Positions 22,787-32,292 of a DNA stretch of 46,497 bases are shown here, piece by piece. How positions within the stretch are numbered: the stretch's first letter is position 1; each line of letters starts with the position of its first letter. The stretch lies in IMG/VR virus record IMGVR_UViG_3300045440_000075, positions 1 through 46,497 of that record; one strand, given 5' to 3'. The notes beneath the pieces were generated by a model, which saw nothing but the letters and a program-made list of their open reading frames with translations, made no database searches and was not told the DNA's origin. The translations under genes were made by a program, and so were the position numbers. This stretch comes from a virus.

Positions 22787-23284
22787 TTACGCAGTATGTA
22801 CCGCCATCCAGTCCACACTCGTTATTTCCGCAATGTTATTTTCAATGCGGATAGAAAATCCTGTAGTTGTTTTACTTCCATTAACCAAAGCAAATAGCGG
22901 TGTCGCTTGAGTTCCAATAGTAGCATTACAGATTGGAGTAATTGAAACGCCATAGGTTGCACTTGGCAATGCAGTAAATGTTACTGTGCGAATTGAATCT
23001 CCAGTAACAACAGATGTTACCGTTCCATACTTTGCTTTAGTCGATGAAATTGCGTTTACTTGAACCGTAAGCGCATCAACTTGTGTTGTAAGTGATGCAA
23101 GCTCTTGATTGATTGCATCAATTTCCGCTGGAGTTACATCACCCAACCCCGGTACATTGATCGTTCCATTAGAAAGAACTTCATCAATAAATGCTTGAAA
23201 TACATTTTGCCAGTTTCCAGATGGACAAAAATCATCTGGAACATTAGGGAATGTAAGGGCCGGGCTTGAATCTTGATTGTCCAT
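22787..23284 (-). CDS. short tail fibre-like protein
   Basis: This 165-residue protein has an N-terminal segment with SGNWQNVFQAFIDEVLSNG. A coiled-coil heptad stretch follows (EIDAINQELASLTTQVDAL, about 54-72), then a beta-rich C-terminal domain (TVTSVVTGDSIRTVTFTALP... to the end). This stalk-plus-head layout is typical of small trimeric tail fibres or tips. No sequence family is recognised. It starts 6 bp after the neighbouring gene's start side and is co-oriented with the tail genes. Confidence 0.5.
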   Translation of the reverse strand: MDNQDSSPALTFPNVPDDFCPSGNWQNVFQAFIDEVLSNGTINVPGLGDVTPAEIDAINQELASLTTQVDALTVQVNAISSTKAKYGTVTSVVTGDSIRTVTFTALPSATYGVSITPICNATIGTQATPLFALVNGSKTTTGFSIRIENNIAEITSVDWMAVHTA

Positions 23285-23289
23285 AGCAA

Positions 23290-25149
23290 TTAATTCACAA
23301 TACTATATTGCCAATATTTTTCTTGGCAACACAAAAATGGTTCGCATTCTTGGTTTTCTTCTGGGCAATCGCCAACTGGTGAATCATCATTATTTTTAAT
23401 GTTTGCCATCAACCTTAATCGGTCAACAGTAGCCGATCCAATGAGGTTAACTTTGATTTGAAATTCGCTTCCTTCCACTGATGGGATTCCTGCTAGATCA
23501 TTGCATTCGCTAGAGTCAGGAGTATTGAACTTATAGCGTTTATAGCGATTACCATTCTTTTGTGGGACACACTCTGTTACGTTTGGAGAACAGGGGTTGC
23601 AGCCAAATGTAGTAGGAACCTTTAGTTCTGACCAGCATGGATTTGAATCAGCCCTGTAATCAACGTAGCTTTCTACTTCACCTTTTATTTGACTTAACCA
23701 CATTTCTCCACCAGTAATTTTTTTGCGGAGGAATTTGTTTGTTGCTTGGCTTTTACTAAAATCATATCTTCCACTAATAAAAAATGATTCAATTTTTCTA
23801 GTTCCATTTGGCCCAAAATCTTCAGTTTGACTTATTGTAAATTCATAAAGTCGATTTTGGTTATCTTTATCAAATGAAAAGGCAAATGCTCTTTTTTCAT
23901 TTTTAATAAAACCAGACAATAATTGAGTTGGTCTAATTCCAGTCCAGAGTCCATTCCATCGAAATGACATTTCTGCGTCAGGAGATGGTGATGAAGATTG
24001 ATCAAGATCAAGAACAATCATTCCCCTATGGAATCGGTTTAGACCTTCTACACCTTCGGTTCTTTGCGCTTGTGGCGCAACAGTACTTATTAGATAGTTG
24101 TTAAAGAATATAGTAGAAGAAAACTGTTTTAACCAAGGTGTATCATTTTGCACCCATTTATTTACTTCCCTAGAAAGTTTGCGAAGCGAAAAGTATCTAT
24201 TAAACTCGGATTGGGTATTTGAATAGAATGCCCAACCATCATGTGATCTAAACCAAAGTTCCGAGTTTGCTAGTGTTATGTATGGTGACACACACCCACG
24301 CCCTAGTAGGGATATGCGCTGAATATTTGATGTTGTCCATTGCGCTCTTGGCAGTGATACATCCATTGAGAATGCCCCATTACTTGTCAGAACAACAAGC
24401 TGACCTTGACCACGCAAATTTAATCCGATTTCTGGCATTACTTTCATGCCAGTAATTGTTCCCATTGTTGCTGGAGTTGCAAATGCACCACCGCCTGACC
24501 AATAAATTATCTCGGTAAAGTTTCTGGTGTTCTTTGTATCCGTAAACCCATTCCCGTAAATGATGTCAGATGCATAGATGTTATTATACTTGTCGGAAAC
24601 AAATACCCTTCCGAACGCATATTCCATTATTGTACCAATTGGCATCTGACCAGCAAATGGGTCTAACCTTTCAGCATTTAAACTTAAATCTCCATTCCAT
24701 GCAATAGGTAGGTTATATCCGTTTTGGATATACACCCAGTCTTCTGCTTGGACGAACCATGTGTGCATTTGTCCGGGATCATTCCATGTCCATTTTAAAG
24801 GTGTTGGAAGGATGTATGCATACGCTGAATTATTATCTATTTTAAGGAAATAGATTTTACCAGATACCGCTATTAACAATCCATCTGAAGTGGTATAGTT
24901 TGTCGATCTATAAGGAAATGACCCCTGAAAACTCCCATTTAGAATATCGGTAACAACAGTTTCACTTTGACCTGTCCCGACTTGTATTTGAATATTTCTA
25001 ATACTTGGTCTAGTGCGATTAACTCCTCCTCGGAATGTTCTATTAACTGATTCTGCAACAAAGGATTCTGGTAGATACGATGGGTGTGTATCTGCATCTT
25101 GTGCTATGACACTTGTGAATCCATCAAAAACTGATCCTTCAGTTGGCAT
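23290..25149 (-). CDS. putative tail nozzle / beta-propeller tail protein
   Basis: This 619-residue, mostly beta protein is rich in aromatic residues and Asn, with repeating blade-like strands (GLLIAVSGKIYFLKI, EYAFGRVFVSDKYNNIY, GQGQLVVLTSNGAFSMDV, ELWFRSHDGWAFY). This suits the tail-tubular B/nozzle proteins of podoviruses, which cap the tail and hold fibres. The C-terminal 80 residues are Cys-rich (NPCSPNVTEC, CPEENQECEPFLCCQEKYW), unusual for the family. Its start is AAAAACACTAATG. Confidence 0.5.
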   Translation of the reverse strand: MPTEGSVFDGFTSVIAQDADTHPSYLPESFVAESVNRTFRGGVNRTRPSIRNIQIQVGTGQSETVVTDILNGSFQGSFPYRSTNYTTSDGLLIAVSGKIYFLKIDNNSAYAYILPTPLKWTWNDPGQMHTWFVQAEDWVYIQNGYNLPIAWNGDLSLNAERLDPFAGQMPIGTIMEYAFGRVFVSDKYNNIYASDIIYGNGFTDTKNTRNFTEIIYWSGGGAFATPATMGTITGMKVMPEIGLNLRGQGQLVVLTSNGAFSMDVSLPRAQWTTSNIQRISLLGRGCVSPYITLANSELWFRSHDGWAFYSNTQSEFNRYFSLRKLSREVNKWVQNDTPWLKQFSSTIFFNNYLISTVAPQAQRTEGVEGLNRFHRGMIVLDLDQSSSPSPDAEMSFRWNGLWTGIRPTQLLSGFIKNEKRAFAFSFDKDNQNRLYEFTISQTEDFGPNGTRKIESFFISGRYDFSKSQATNKFLRKKITGGEMWLSQIKGEVESYVDYRADSNPCWSELKVPTTFGCNPCSPNVTECVPQKNGNRYKRYKFNTPDSSECNDLAGIPSVEGSEFQIKVNLIGSATVDRLRLMANIKNNDDSPVGDCPEENQECEPFLCCQEKYWQYSIVN

Positions 25150-25331
25150 TAGTGTTTTTCGACTTCGCTACATGGCTCGATTGTTGGAGGAACAAGCTCT
25201 CCATCTTTTACAATCCAACCAACATTTGCTATCTCACTTGGTAGATAAATGTCAGCTTGACTAGATGACCAGACGGCATCAGCTTCAATTATATTTTCAA
25301 CTACGTTATTTGTGATTTTAACAAATCTCAT
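25149..25331 (-). CDS. small tail-associated protein, 60 aa
   Basis: A 60-residue protein, MRFVKITNNVVENIIEADAV..., continues with an IGW-like strand (IANVGWIVKDGELVPP). The pattern of an N-terminal xVxNNxVVENII followed by VGW...DGxxVPP is often seen in small phage tail proteins near fibres. Its start overlaps the preceding stop and its stop overlaps the next start (TAATG), so it is coupled to both tail genes. Function unknown. Confidence 0.5.
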   Translation of the reverse strand: MRFVKITNNVVENIIEADAVWSSSQADIYLPSEIANVGWIVKDGELVPPTIEPCSEVEKH

Positions 25332-26476
25332 ACATTGTATTTAATAATTACAACTCCGCTCCCACCATTGCCACCCGAATATGAAGATACTCCAAAAGCT
25401 CCAGATGTTCCACCGCCACCGCCACCTGTATTTGCCAAACCATTTCCTGCTGCACGTTTGATTACATTAGTTGAACCCGGGTATAATAATGCAGACCAAC
25501 CACCGCCACCTTTACCGCCTTGACCTACTAATGAGTCAACAATGTTTAAGTTATAAACAGCACCGCCGCCACCTGCATAATATACTGGAGAACCTGTAAT
25601 ACTGTTTAGTAATCCATCTCCTCCTTTTGCTCCATCTGATGCGGTAGTACCATTATCTCCAACCATACCACCACCGCCACCAGCACCGGGGCGACCACTA
25701 ATAGATGATCCACCAGAATATCCTTGGCCAGTTATATTTGTTCCTCCTGCTTGAATTGTGCTAGCAGTTGTAAATGAACCTCCTCCTGATCCGCCTGATC
25801 CTGCTGCATTTGCACCAGAAGTTTCCGAGTCAGCGCCATATCCTCCACCAACACTTGATATTGCGCCAAATACAGATGATCCCCCATTTCCAGCAGCAGT
25901 TCCCCTAAAAATCCCTCCTGTGCCACCAGCACCAATAATTACACTTATAGTTGAACCCGGAGTTACACCATAATTTGAAAAATAAACAATTCCACCACCA
26001 CCGCCACCACCGCCTCCATATTGAACGGAAGTATCTGTTGCGCCACCGCCACCGCCACCACCGACAACGAGGATTTCACTAATAGTGTTTACATTGCTAG
26101 GAACAGTCCAAGTTGTACTTGTAGTAAATACTTGCGTTATTGTGTTTATTGGTGGGGGTGGAACGCTATCTGAAAATCTTTGTTGATACGCTGTTTCCCA
26201 TTGTGTTCCATCATACCATTCAAAAATACCAAGTTGGGTATTATAATAAATGCTTCCAGCAGTAGCTGGGGATGGTCTATTTGCTGTGATTCCGCTTGCT
26301 ACACGATCCGCTGTTACTATTGATCCTTGAGCTACAGCAGAAACCCACGCTGTACCATTATACCATTCAAATATGTTTGTATCTGTATTATAGTAAACAA
26401 AGCCTTGAATCGGCGGTGTTGGTCTATTTGCTTGTGGCCCTTTATTTATTAGGCCAAAATAGTTTTGTAGGTTCAT
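25328..26476 (-). CDS. glycine-rich tail fibre adhesin
   Basis: This 382-residue protein is a probable receptor-binding tip. The N-terminal 110 residues hold two repeats of the type NRPxP...GxVYYNTxxxIFEWYNGTAW. After TTSTTWTVPSNVNTISEILVV (about 120-140) comes a Gly-rich domain of about 240 residues with runs up to nine Gly ([24 protein letters not shown]), ending GGNGGSGVVIIKY. This matches Gly-rich adhesin domains built of polyglycine-II-type helices. The start at 26476 lies in an ATGA overlap with the upstream stop. A second protein with a similar Gly-rich end is at 32293. Confidence 0.65.
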   Translation of the reverse strand: MNLQNYFGLINKGPQANRPTPPIQGFVYYNTDTNIFEWYNGTAWVSAVAQGSIVTADRVASGITANRPSPATAGSIYYNTQLGIFEWYDGTQWETAYQQRFSDSVPPPPINTITQVFTTSTTWTVPSNVNTISEILVVGGGGGGGATDTSVQYGGGGGGGGGIVYFSNYGVTPGSTISVIIGAGGTGGIFRGTAAGNGGSSVFGAISSVGGGYGADSETSGANAAGSGGSGGGSFTTASTIQAGGTNITGQGYSGGSSISGRPGAGGGGGMVGDNGTTASDGAKGGDGLLNSITGSPVYYAGGGGAVYNLNIVDSLVGQGGKGGGGWSALLYPGSTNVIKRAAGNGLANTGGGGGGTSGAFGVSSYSGGNGGSGVVIIKYNV

Positions 26477-27099
26477 ACTGTAAATATTTTCCAAGTTACT
26501 CCATTGAAAATGATTGTGAACATTTTACCACTTATGTTACAAACAAGGTCTTGAGATAATCCATCTATTGTTTGTCCGTTCCTACCAATAGTTAGATTAT
26601 TTGTTGCCCATACACCACCTCTATCTGCAATCACTGCAAAACTATTTGCTGGTGGAGACGCTGGTAAAGTCAATGTAAATGCGCCAGACGTTGTATCTGC
26701 AAAAATTTGTTGCCCTGATACTATCGTCGCATTTGAATTTACTGTAACCCACTTGACAGACGTTGGTGTTTCAGTCTGGAATTGAGGAAATCCACTTGAA
26801 TTGATTTTAAGAAACTGACCTGCTGTTCCAGTAATCCAAGCAACAGGAGATGTTGGAAGCTCTCTTGATAAAACACCAGCCCCCGCTGGATAAGTATTAG
26901 TCGATTCTGTAATCCATTTTAATTTATTATCAGTAGTATCATAAGATAGAATTGATGTGATTGTAGGATTAGATAGCGTTTTTTGGCAGGCAGCAGAGTC
27001 TTCTACTAAGATGCGTTTTCCGTTAGAAGTCAGTTCAAGTGGCTCACAAAGTAATGGAAATTCAGCATCACAAGGTGGTGCAGGAGTACATGGCGTCAT
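26473..27099 (-). CDS. tail fibre protein
   Basis: This 208-residue protein starts with a Cys/Pro-rich tip (MTPCTPAPPCDAEFPLLCEP). It continues with a beta-rich body typical of fibres (GTAGQFLKINSSGFPQFQTE, FTLTLPASPPANSFAVIADR) and ends TIIFNGVTWKIFTV. It is coupled to the Gly-rich adhesin gene downstream by ATGA, so the two may form one fibre. No enzyme motif is seen. Confidence 0.55.
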   Translation of the reverse strand: MTPCTPAPPCDAEFPLLCEPLELTSNGKRILVEDSAACQKTLSNPTITSILSYDTTDNKLKWITESTNTYPAGAGVLSRELPTSPVAWITGTAGQFLKINSSGFPQFQTETPTSVKWVTVNSNATIVSGQQIFADTTSGAFTLTLPASPPANSFAVIADRGGVWATNNLTIGRNGQTIDGLSQDLVCNISGKMFTIIFNGVTWKIFTV

Positions 27100-27133
27100 A
27101 ATGTTTTAGGTTTATTTGTTAATGACATAATTT

Positions 27134-28978
27134 TTATGGTTTAGATATGACTGTCAGTGTGCTATCCAAACAGAATCTATAACCAAATCCGCTATTCAAA
27201 GCTGGTGTTGTAACTTGAAAACCAAAACTGTCAGTAGTAGCAATGCAACCAATAACTTTTCCTTGTTGTGATCCAAGGCTTGTACTTGCTTGTGAAACAA
27301 ATGACCTAGTTCCAGCAGAACAATTTCTAATTGTTGCTTGGTTTGTAACCTTGCCAAAAGACCCTATAGCTGTTGCAAATGAATTATTCCCAGCAACGCA
27401 ATTTTCATATCTTCCAGTTATGATAGATGTAGTTAAAATAGTCGGGTTAATGCAAGCGAACGATTGATCGTTTGATGTGCAATTATAAAATGAAGAGTTA
27501 AAATAAGGTTGAGTGCTTCCTGTATAATATCCAAATGATTGCGTTCCCAATGCAGTGCAATCAATAAATGTTGTTAGAGAACCTGCTCCACCAGCAGTAA
27601 GTGCTGGTTGAACTGTAAATTTGCCAGCACCATTATTGTCTGCTTTCAATCCACTAATTTGTCTTATCATAGTTGTTACTGGAACATCTATAACCGTATT
27701 AGTATTTATATTCGATATTACTACAGATGGAGTTCTATACGATGCCCCTAGTCCAATAACATCAGTGTACTCTCCATTTAATGATAGCGTTGCTGTAATT
27801 GTATATGCACCCGGCATTATTAATAGTGCAGACCTATTGCTGGGGCTTGTTCCAAGTGCTTTTGCTGCTGCATATTTCGCAATAAGATCGTCGCCTTGTT
27901 TTGCAGTAACTATATTAGCGGCAGTTATACCCGGTGATAAAGCAGCAATGGCATCAGCAACCAGTTTAGGTGACATCATCCTATTTGTTGTCAGTACTCC
28001 AGCTTGCATTTCTGGAATGCTTGCTTGTGTCATATCTTGGATATTTGGAAGCCCAACACTAGCCTTTGTGATCGATACGACACCTGTTAGTCCATTTACA
28101 CTTAGTACTGGGGATGATGGGTACGCTAACTGAGTCCAACTTCCAATGCTTGTTGTTGGAGTTCCAGTAATAACCCATGTCGTAGATGTGTCTGTTCTAA
28201 TACAGAAATCTCCTTGCTGTCCAGTAAGGGCCAACATTGCCGCTTGGTTTGCTACGGAACCAAGATATGCTGTTACTGATATAGCTGGAATCTGACTAGG
28301 CAGTAGTTTACCTCCAGCATCAAGTGTTGCAACTCCGTTTGGAGTGTCTAGTGATGCAAGTGGAACGTATGTTCCAGAACCACCAACCGGGCCAGTAGCT
28401 CCGTCTGGGCCTGTCGCTCCAGTTGCTCCGTCTGGCCCTGTAACTCCAGTTGCTCCGTCTGGCCCTGTAACTCCAGTTGGGCCAGTCGCCCCATCAAGTC
28501 CAATGACTCCAGTGGCTCCTGTCGCTCCTATTCCTGTAGCACCAGTGCCACCAATTGGGCCAGTTGCTCCTGTAGCTCCTATCGGGCCACCAGATGGGCC
28601 AGTTGCTCCTATAAGATTGTTGATTGAAACAATCACTATATCTGATCCAACTGGATCAGGTGATGCCATTGTTAGAACGTACGGTGTTCCTGACGCGATT
28701 GTATAACTATTAGGGTCTTTAACAATACCATCTACCGTTACTATGAATGATGTTGAGAATGTTGTTGCAGCACCACTAATATTGAAATTAGTTGTAGTTC
28801 CATCTCCAGTATATGCCCATCGGATTCCACCGCCATTGTCTCTTTGGAAACAAGCAGAGTTAGCGCACTCAGATGAGATTCTTGCATAATATGCTGCGCG
28901 GTTTGCTATTTCATTCATTGCCGCCTCACTTGGGCCGCATGGATTGCATTTAGAACTTCTGGAATTTCCGCAACTCAT
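27134..28978 (-). CDS. collagen-like tail spike with beta-helix end
   Basis: This 614-residue protein starts with a Cys cluster ([16 protein letters not shown]), then a beta domain. A collagen-like stalk of about 85 residues follows (GATGPxG repeats, residues ~123-205), then a linker ([20 protein letters not shown], typical of fibres). The C-terminal 270 residues have repeating turns ([44 protein letters not shown]) that suggest a right-handed beta-helix. It is probably a trimeric host-surface binding spike. A palindrome copy lies 7 bases before its ATG. Confidence 0.6.
   Translation of the reverse strand: MSCGNSRSSKCNPCGPSEAAMNEIANRAAYYARISSECANSACFQRDNGGGIRWAYTGDGTTTNFNISGAATTFSTSFIVTVDGIVKDPNSYTIASGTPYVLTMASPDPVGSDIVIVSINNLIGATGPSGGPIGATGATGPIGGTGATGIGATGATGVIGLDGATGPTGVTGPDGATGVTGPDGATGATGPDGATGPVGGSGTYVPLASLDTPNGVATLDAGGKLLPSQIPAISVTAYLGSVANQAAMLALTGQQGDFCIRTDTSTTWVITGTPTTSIGSWTQLAYPSSPVLSVNGLTGVVSITKASVGLPNIQDMTQASIPEMQAGVLTTNRMMSPKLVADAIAALSPGITAANIVTAKQGDDLIAKYAAAKALGTSPSNRSALLIMPGAYTITATLSLNGEYTDVIGLGASYRTPSVVISNINTNTVIDVPVTTMIRQISGLKADNNGAGKFTVQPALTAGGAGSLTTFIDCTALGTQSFGYYTGSTQPYFNSSFYNCTSNDQSFACINPTILTTSIITGRYENCVAGNNSFATAIGSFGKVTNQATIRNCSAGTRSFVSQASTSLGSQQGKVIGCIATTDSFGFQVTTPALNSGFGYRFCLDSTLTVISKP
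28379..28610 (-). repeat. collagen-type repeat DNA
   Basis: Nine-base units such as GGAGCAACT / GGGCCAGTA, read on the minus strand as Gly-Ala-Thr and Gly-Pro-X triplets, encode the collagen-like stalk of the spike gene. Confidence 0.8.
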
Positions 28979-28985
28979 AATATAT

Positions 28986-29001
28986 TTATCGTTAACGATA
29001 G
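28986..29001. promoter_or_regulatory. dispersed palindrome, copy 9
   Basis: TTATCGTTAACGATAG lies in the gap between two - strand genes, ending 7 bases before the ATG at 28978. The inner 14 bp are a perfect palindrome. Confidence 0.85.
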
Positions 29002-29012
29002 TTTAGGTTTAG

Positions 29013-29552
29013 TCAAGTATTTTCCACTAATAGATAGGGAATTGTCTTTTGGTTGTATCTACTCATTTCTGAATAGACTAAATTGATGAATCCATCCCAT
29101 TGTGGCGGGTAGATTGTTTGGCATCCCAGCGAGCTAGTCGCATTGTATCCACCCTTATGTATGTTAATTGCTATCCCCATAGAATCGCCTTCACCATCTC
29201 TTGTAACAGGCATTTCTTCTTTTGGGTTAGCAGGTCGCAACGCAGGGTAGCCACCTCCGGGTTTAGAGATACCATGATTTCCTTTACGATACCTATGAAC
29301 ACCAGTCTTGAGTACCGCAATACCTTTTTTATAAACCGTTGGGTCAGTATTAGCGTTAAACGTAGCATGGACGCTTGGTGATAAAAGTATGATCGCATCA
29401 TCGTATATGCCTCTTTGATTGCCAGATGGTTGAAAAGTTTCAGAGTAATACCCCCTAATGCCGATTAAAACAACACGATCTACAATCCCTGATTTTATCA
29501 CCATCATCAGGGTCTTTTCTTTCGCTTGCTGCGGTCTGGAGTTTGGAACCAT
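29013..29552 (-). CDS. putative endolysin / L,D-transpeptidase-like cell-wall enzyme
   Basis: This 179-residue protein has a C-terminal half with MGIAINIHKGGYNATSSLGCQTI (read in parts: INIHKGG, then SSLGCQT). This resembles the His...Ser-x-Gly-Cys catalytic signature of L,D-transpeptidase-type (YkuD/DUF5675) proteins. PPQWDGFINLVYSEM and a final PYLLVEN follow. It would act on peptidoglycan. Its position right after two small membrane proteins and a lipoprotein supports a lysis role. The start (29552) overlaps the holin-like stop (TAATG). Another peptidase type cannot be excluded. Confidence 0.5.
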   Translation of the reverse strand: MVPNSRPQQAKEKTLMMVIKSGIVDRVVLIGIRGYYSETFQPSGNQRGIYDDAIILLSPSVHATFNANTDPTVYKKGIAVLKTGVHRYRKGNHGISKPGGGYPALRPANPKEEMPVTRDGEGDSMGIAINIHKGGYNATSSLGCQTIYPPQWDGFINLVYSEMSRYNQKTIPYLLVENT

Positions 29553-29722
29553 TATTTACTAGAGTCTTTGGCAAGAATAAGTCCAACTCCAGCAGTGATT
29601 GCTGCAAAAAGCAATCCAATATCACCAAGCGTTCCGCTGATCAAAAATTCTTTTCCTGCTTCTGAAACTGCCGCAAGAATAGTAAATACTCCAAGTAATG
29701 TAGTTTTCCAATTTGTTGTCAT
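29552..29722 (-). CDS. holin-like protein, 56 aa
   Basis: This 56-residue protein, MTTNWKTTLLGVFTILAAVS..., has two hydrophobic segments (about 8-20 and 34-50) around a short polar loop (EAGKEFLISG), ending ILAKDSSK. The NWKTTLLGVxT start and the GLILAKDS end are typical of small phage holin-type proteins next to lysins. It would permeabilise the inner membrane to release the endolysin. It is coupled by overlap to the spanin-like gene upstream and the lysin downstream. Confidence 0.55.
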   Translation of the reverse strand: MTTNWKTTLLGVFTILAAVSEAGKEFLISGTLGDIGLLFAAITAGVGLILAKDSSK

Positions 29723-29886
29723 TTTTTTAGTCCTTTGATTTCTGGTAGTTCATAACAAAATTTTCCGTATTGCGTTTCCACACAAATATTTGGTTGTCCG
29801 AGTGCTGAACACCCAGTTAGGAGTGCCATTCCCAAAAACATAAATGATAGTAGTATCATTGCTAATGCTATTTGTTTTGCGTTCAT
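29719..29886 (-). CDS. small lipoprotein (spanin-like)
   Basis: This 55-residue protein has a signal sequence and a lipobox. The hydrophobic segment LAMILLSFMFLGMALLTGC ends in LLTGC with Cys 26, and a short mature part (SALGQPNICVETQYGKFCYE...) follows. In a lysis cassette this resembles the outer-membrane lipoprotein of an Rz1-type spanin. It suggests a Gram-negative-type host envelope. No matching inner-membrane partner with a long coiled coil is seen, so it may be a unimolecular or unusual spanin. ATGA overlaps flank it on both sides. Confidence 0.55.
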   Translation of the reverse strand: MNAKQIALAMILLSFMFLGMALLTGCSALGQPNICVETQYGKFCYELPEIKGLKK

Positions 29887-30059
29887 TTTTTAATTATTTG
29901 TTTTGTCATGTAGATGCACGTTAGGACACCTGCAATAATACTGATTATTCCACCAGTCACTCTAATTGACGCTTCTATTTCTGGTAACATACTTACTATA
30001 AATCCTGTGGTCGATATGATCGTACCTAATACTCCGTGGCTGGTGGCGTTGTCGTTCAT
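29883..30059 (-). CDS. two-span membrane protein, putative holin/antiholin
   Basis: This 58-residue protein, MNDNATSHGVLGTIISTTGF..., has two transmembrane stretches (about 10-25 and 36-51) joined by LPEIEASIRV and a basic end (MTKQIIKK). Size and two-helix topology fit a class II holin or a helper of the holin at 29552. It has ATGA overlaps with the tail-spike gene upstream and the lipoprotein gene downstream. Confidence 0.5.
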   Translation of the reverse strand: MNDNATSHGVLGTIISTTGFIVSMLPEIEASIRVTGGIISIIAGVLTCIYMTKQIIKK

Positions 30060-32290
30060 ACGGTTGGTCTTGAGTTTTTATATGGATGCCCGGCTGGAAG
30101 TAAAGAAACTAAATTCCACTTCCATGCAAGGTATCCTTCCATTTTTTGTCTATCTGTTGTTGTTAAAGTTGATCCATAAGAAATAATTTCGCATACAACT
30201 CCATCCCACGGAGAAGCGATTTCACGCAATGTTCCAATTCCATATCCACCAACCCCAACCGCACTTGTTGCGTTTGCTGAAATAAATCCAAGTGATGTAT
30301 TTAGTTGCGGAAGAACTGTTCGACTATTTAAATCGGCGGATACTTGCGTTGCATTGAGGAAGAATGGCCCATTTAGATATGAGTTTGCTGTCCATGCTTG
30401 TGTTACTCCAGTTGAAAATAAACAATTTCCGTTTGCGCTGCCACCACTAATAGCAGCAGAAAATAATGTGCAAAACCCAGTCGATGCTGAAAAGAATGCC
30501 GTTCCCTGTTCGTATTTACATAGAATGAATACATTCCTAAAATCTCGAACTGTTAGTCTATCAGTAGAAAATAGACGTTTGCTTCCAGTAAATCGGATTG
30601 CATTCAGCCCATCAACATTTGTAAACGCTGGTTCTTCTCCAGTATTAGGAATAGCATGGTTTGCCAAGCTAGATTTATCTCTCCATTGAGTTACAGATCC
30701 GCTGCTAATTGTCAGCGCATTTGAGTCTGCAGCATCAAGCCACAAGTTTATCGTTGCACTTGCATTGGTAGGACTCCAGTATGTAACTGGCAGAGGTATA
30801 GCATTGCCTAGTGAAGATGGAATAAATGCGACTTGTTTAGAGCAAACAACAATGGTATTTGTGTATGTGATTTGAGCGTAAGCAAAAACATATCCATTAA
30901 TGTTATTACATGGCGTCTGTGCGCTCCATGTTCCGTTCCCGTTACTCGTTGTAGTCGCAGCAATCCATGTTCTGTTTTGCCAATCTGACGTCTCAAGAGC
31001 ATAGTAAATTTGAATTGCTGAAACATTTGCTGCGTCAGATGGCGCAACAGTTGCCATCGGATAGCCAGCATTTACTCCAGATGGAACGAGACTTGGAATA
31101 GTATCTGGATTGCTAGGCCAAGTAGCAATTGTTCCTTTTAGTTTATGGTCGAACCAAAGCTGAATGTTTTGTGTAAGTCCAGTAATGTCGTGATTAGCAT
31201 TTGCTCGAAAAGCATAGCTTCCAGTTACTGGAGATATTTCAAAGTTTCGGAATCCACGATCAAAGTTTCCATGGAAATCGTTTGTTGATGTCAACCAAAG
31301 AACAGGAGCCTTTGCGCTTTTTGCGTATGCCTGCGATTCAAGCGTGGAAATGTAGTAGTTGTTTCCTTCAACAAATGTCGGCTCAACATAAGGAATTGTG
31401 TAAGGATAAACACCAAATGTTTTCCAGTAGTGAATCCATCCGTTACCAAATTGAGCGATGACAGCTTTAATGTCTGGCTCAATGCACATACTATATGCGA
31501 TCTGACCACCCCAAGAATTACCCCAAAATCCAATCTTGGTAGTATCAATGTCAGCAGTCAGAGACTTTACATAAGCAAGAACTCTGCGCGGAATCGCATA
31601 CCAGTAGTACATATCCTGATTGCGGACATCAGCAATGCTGGCAACCGAAACTTGGCTTGCGTAGTTTGCGTTGGGATTTACATTTTGGTTTAGACGGTTT
31701 AATGCTGCTGGATAAAGCGTCATTAGCGTCGATGGATAGCTGTATGTTCCATTGAATGTTCCGCGCCAGTCGTATTGGATAACGGCATAACCAAGATCAG
31801 CATAGTTAGTATAATCAGCAACGCTTGCGCCCCATCCATTGGTAAAAATAAAACATGGAAGATTTCCTTGACCTTGAAGCGTAGTTTTTACTTGATACTT
31901 AACATAAACCCTAATTAGATGCCCATTGATTGGCATATCAATAAACGAATCTTCTGTTAGAATTTGATTAATTGTGACTGATGAAATTACAGTTTTATTA
32001 AACGCTCCAGCAGATGGATCGTAGTTGTTGTATCGTGATCCAACAGTCCAAATGGAATTTACATCTGGCGTAACTTCAGTATTCGTATCCGCACGATACC
32101 AAGTTCCACTTTTAGGATAAACTATCGATTGGCTATTAGTGCCTTGCTTGCCAAATCCAGTTGCATCTGGACTATAAGCAGTCGTTCCATCATTAAGAGT
32201 TGTTGGAAGATCGTTTACAGAGGCATTTATTACCGCTGGGTTTTGGAAGAATCCTAGTTTTCCAGATATAGGGTCAAGTCGGAATGGCAT
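30056..32290 (-). CDS. tail spike with alpha/beta-hydrolase (esterase) and LamG-like lectin domains
   Basis: This 744-residue protein starts at ATG 32290 with a short virion-anchor type N-terminus (MPFRLDPISGKLGFFQ). A hydrolase domain (about 90-420) follows. YAVIQYDWRGTF is the oxyanion region, GFWGNSWGGQIAYS holds the nucleophile elbow G-N-S-W-G (Ser about 257), LWLTSTNDFHG the acid (about 337) and NANHDITG the His (about 365). The C-terminal third ends in a LamG/concanavalin-like domain (INLWLDAADSN, VTQWRDKS, MEGYLAWKWN, LPAGHPYKN). It probably de-esterifies or deacetylates a surface polysaccharide during adsorption. Confidence 0.65.
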   Translation of the reverse strand: MPFRLDPISGKLGFFQNPAVINASVNDLPTTLNDGTTAYSPDATGFGKQGTNSQSIVYPKSGTWYRADTNTEVTPDVNSIWTVGSRYNNYDPSAGAFNKTVISSVTINQILTEDSFIDMPINGHLIRVYVKYQVKTTLQGQGNLPCFIFTNGWGASVADYTNYADLGYAVIQYDWRGTFNGTYSYPSTLMTLYPAALNRLNQNVNPNANYASQVSVASIADVRNQDMYYWYAIPRRVLAYVKSLTADIDTTKIGFWGNSWGGQIAYSMCIEPDIKAVIAQFGNGWIHYWKTFGVYPYTIPYVEPTFVEGNNYYISTLESQAYAKSAKAPVLWLTSTNDFHGNFDRGFRNFEISPVTGSYAFRANANHDITGLTQNIQLWFDHKLKGTIATWPSNPDTIPSLVPSGVNAGYPMATVAPSDAANVSAIQIYYALETSDWQNRTWIAATTTSNGNGTWSAQTPCNNINGYVFAYAQITYTNTIVVCSKQVAFIPSSLGNAIPLPVTYWSPTNASATINLWLDAADSNALTISSGSVTQWRDKSSLANHAIPNTGEEPAFTNVDGLNAIRFTGSKRLFSTDRLTVRDFRNVFILCKYEQGTAFFSASTGFCTLFSAAISGGSANGNCLFSTGVTQAWTANSYLNGPFFLNATQVSADLNSRTVLPQLNTSLGFISANATSAVGVGGYGIGTLREIASPWDGVVCEIISYGSTLTTTDRQKMEGYLAWKWNLVSLLPAGHPYKNSRPTV

Positions 32291-32292
32291 CG

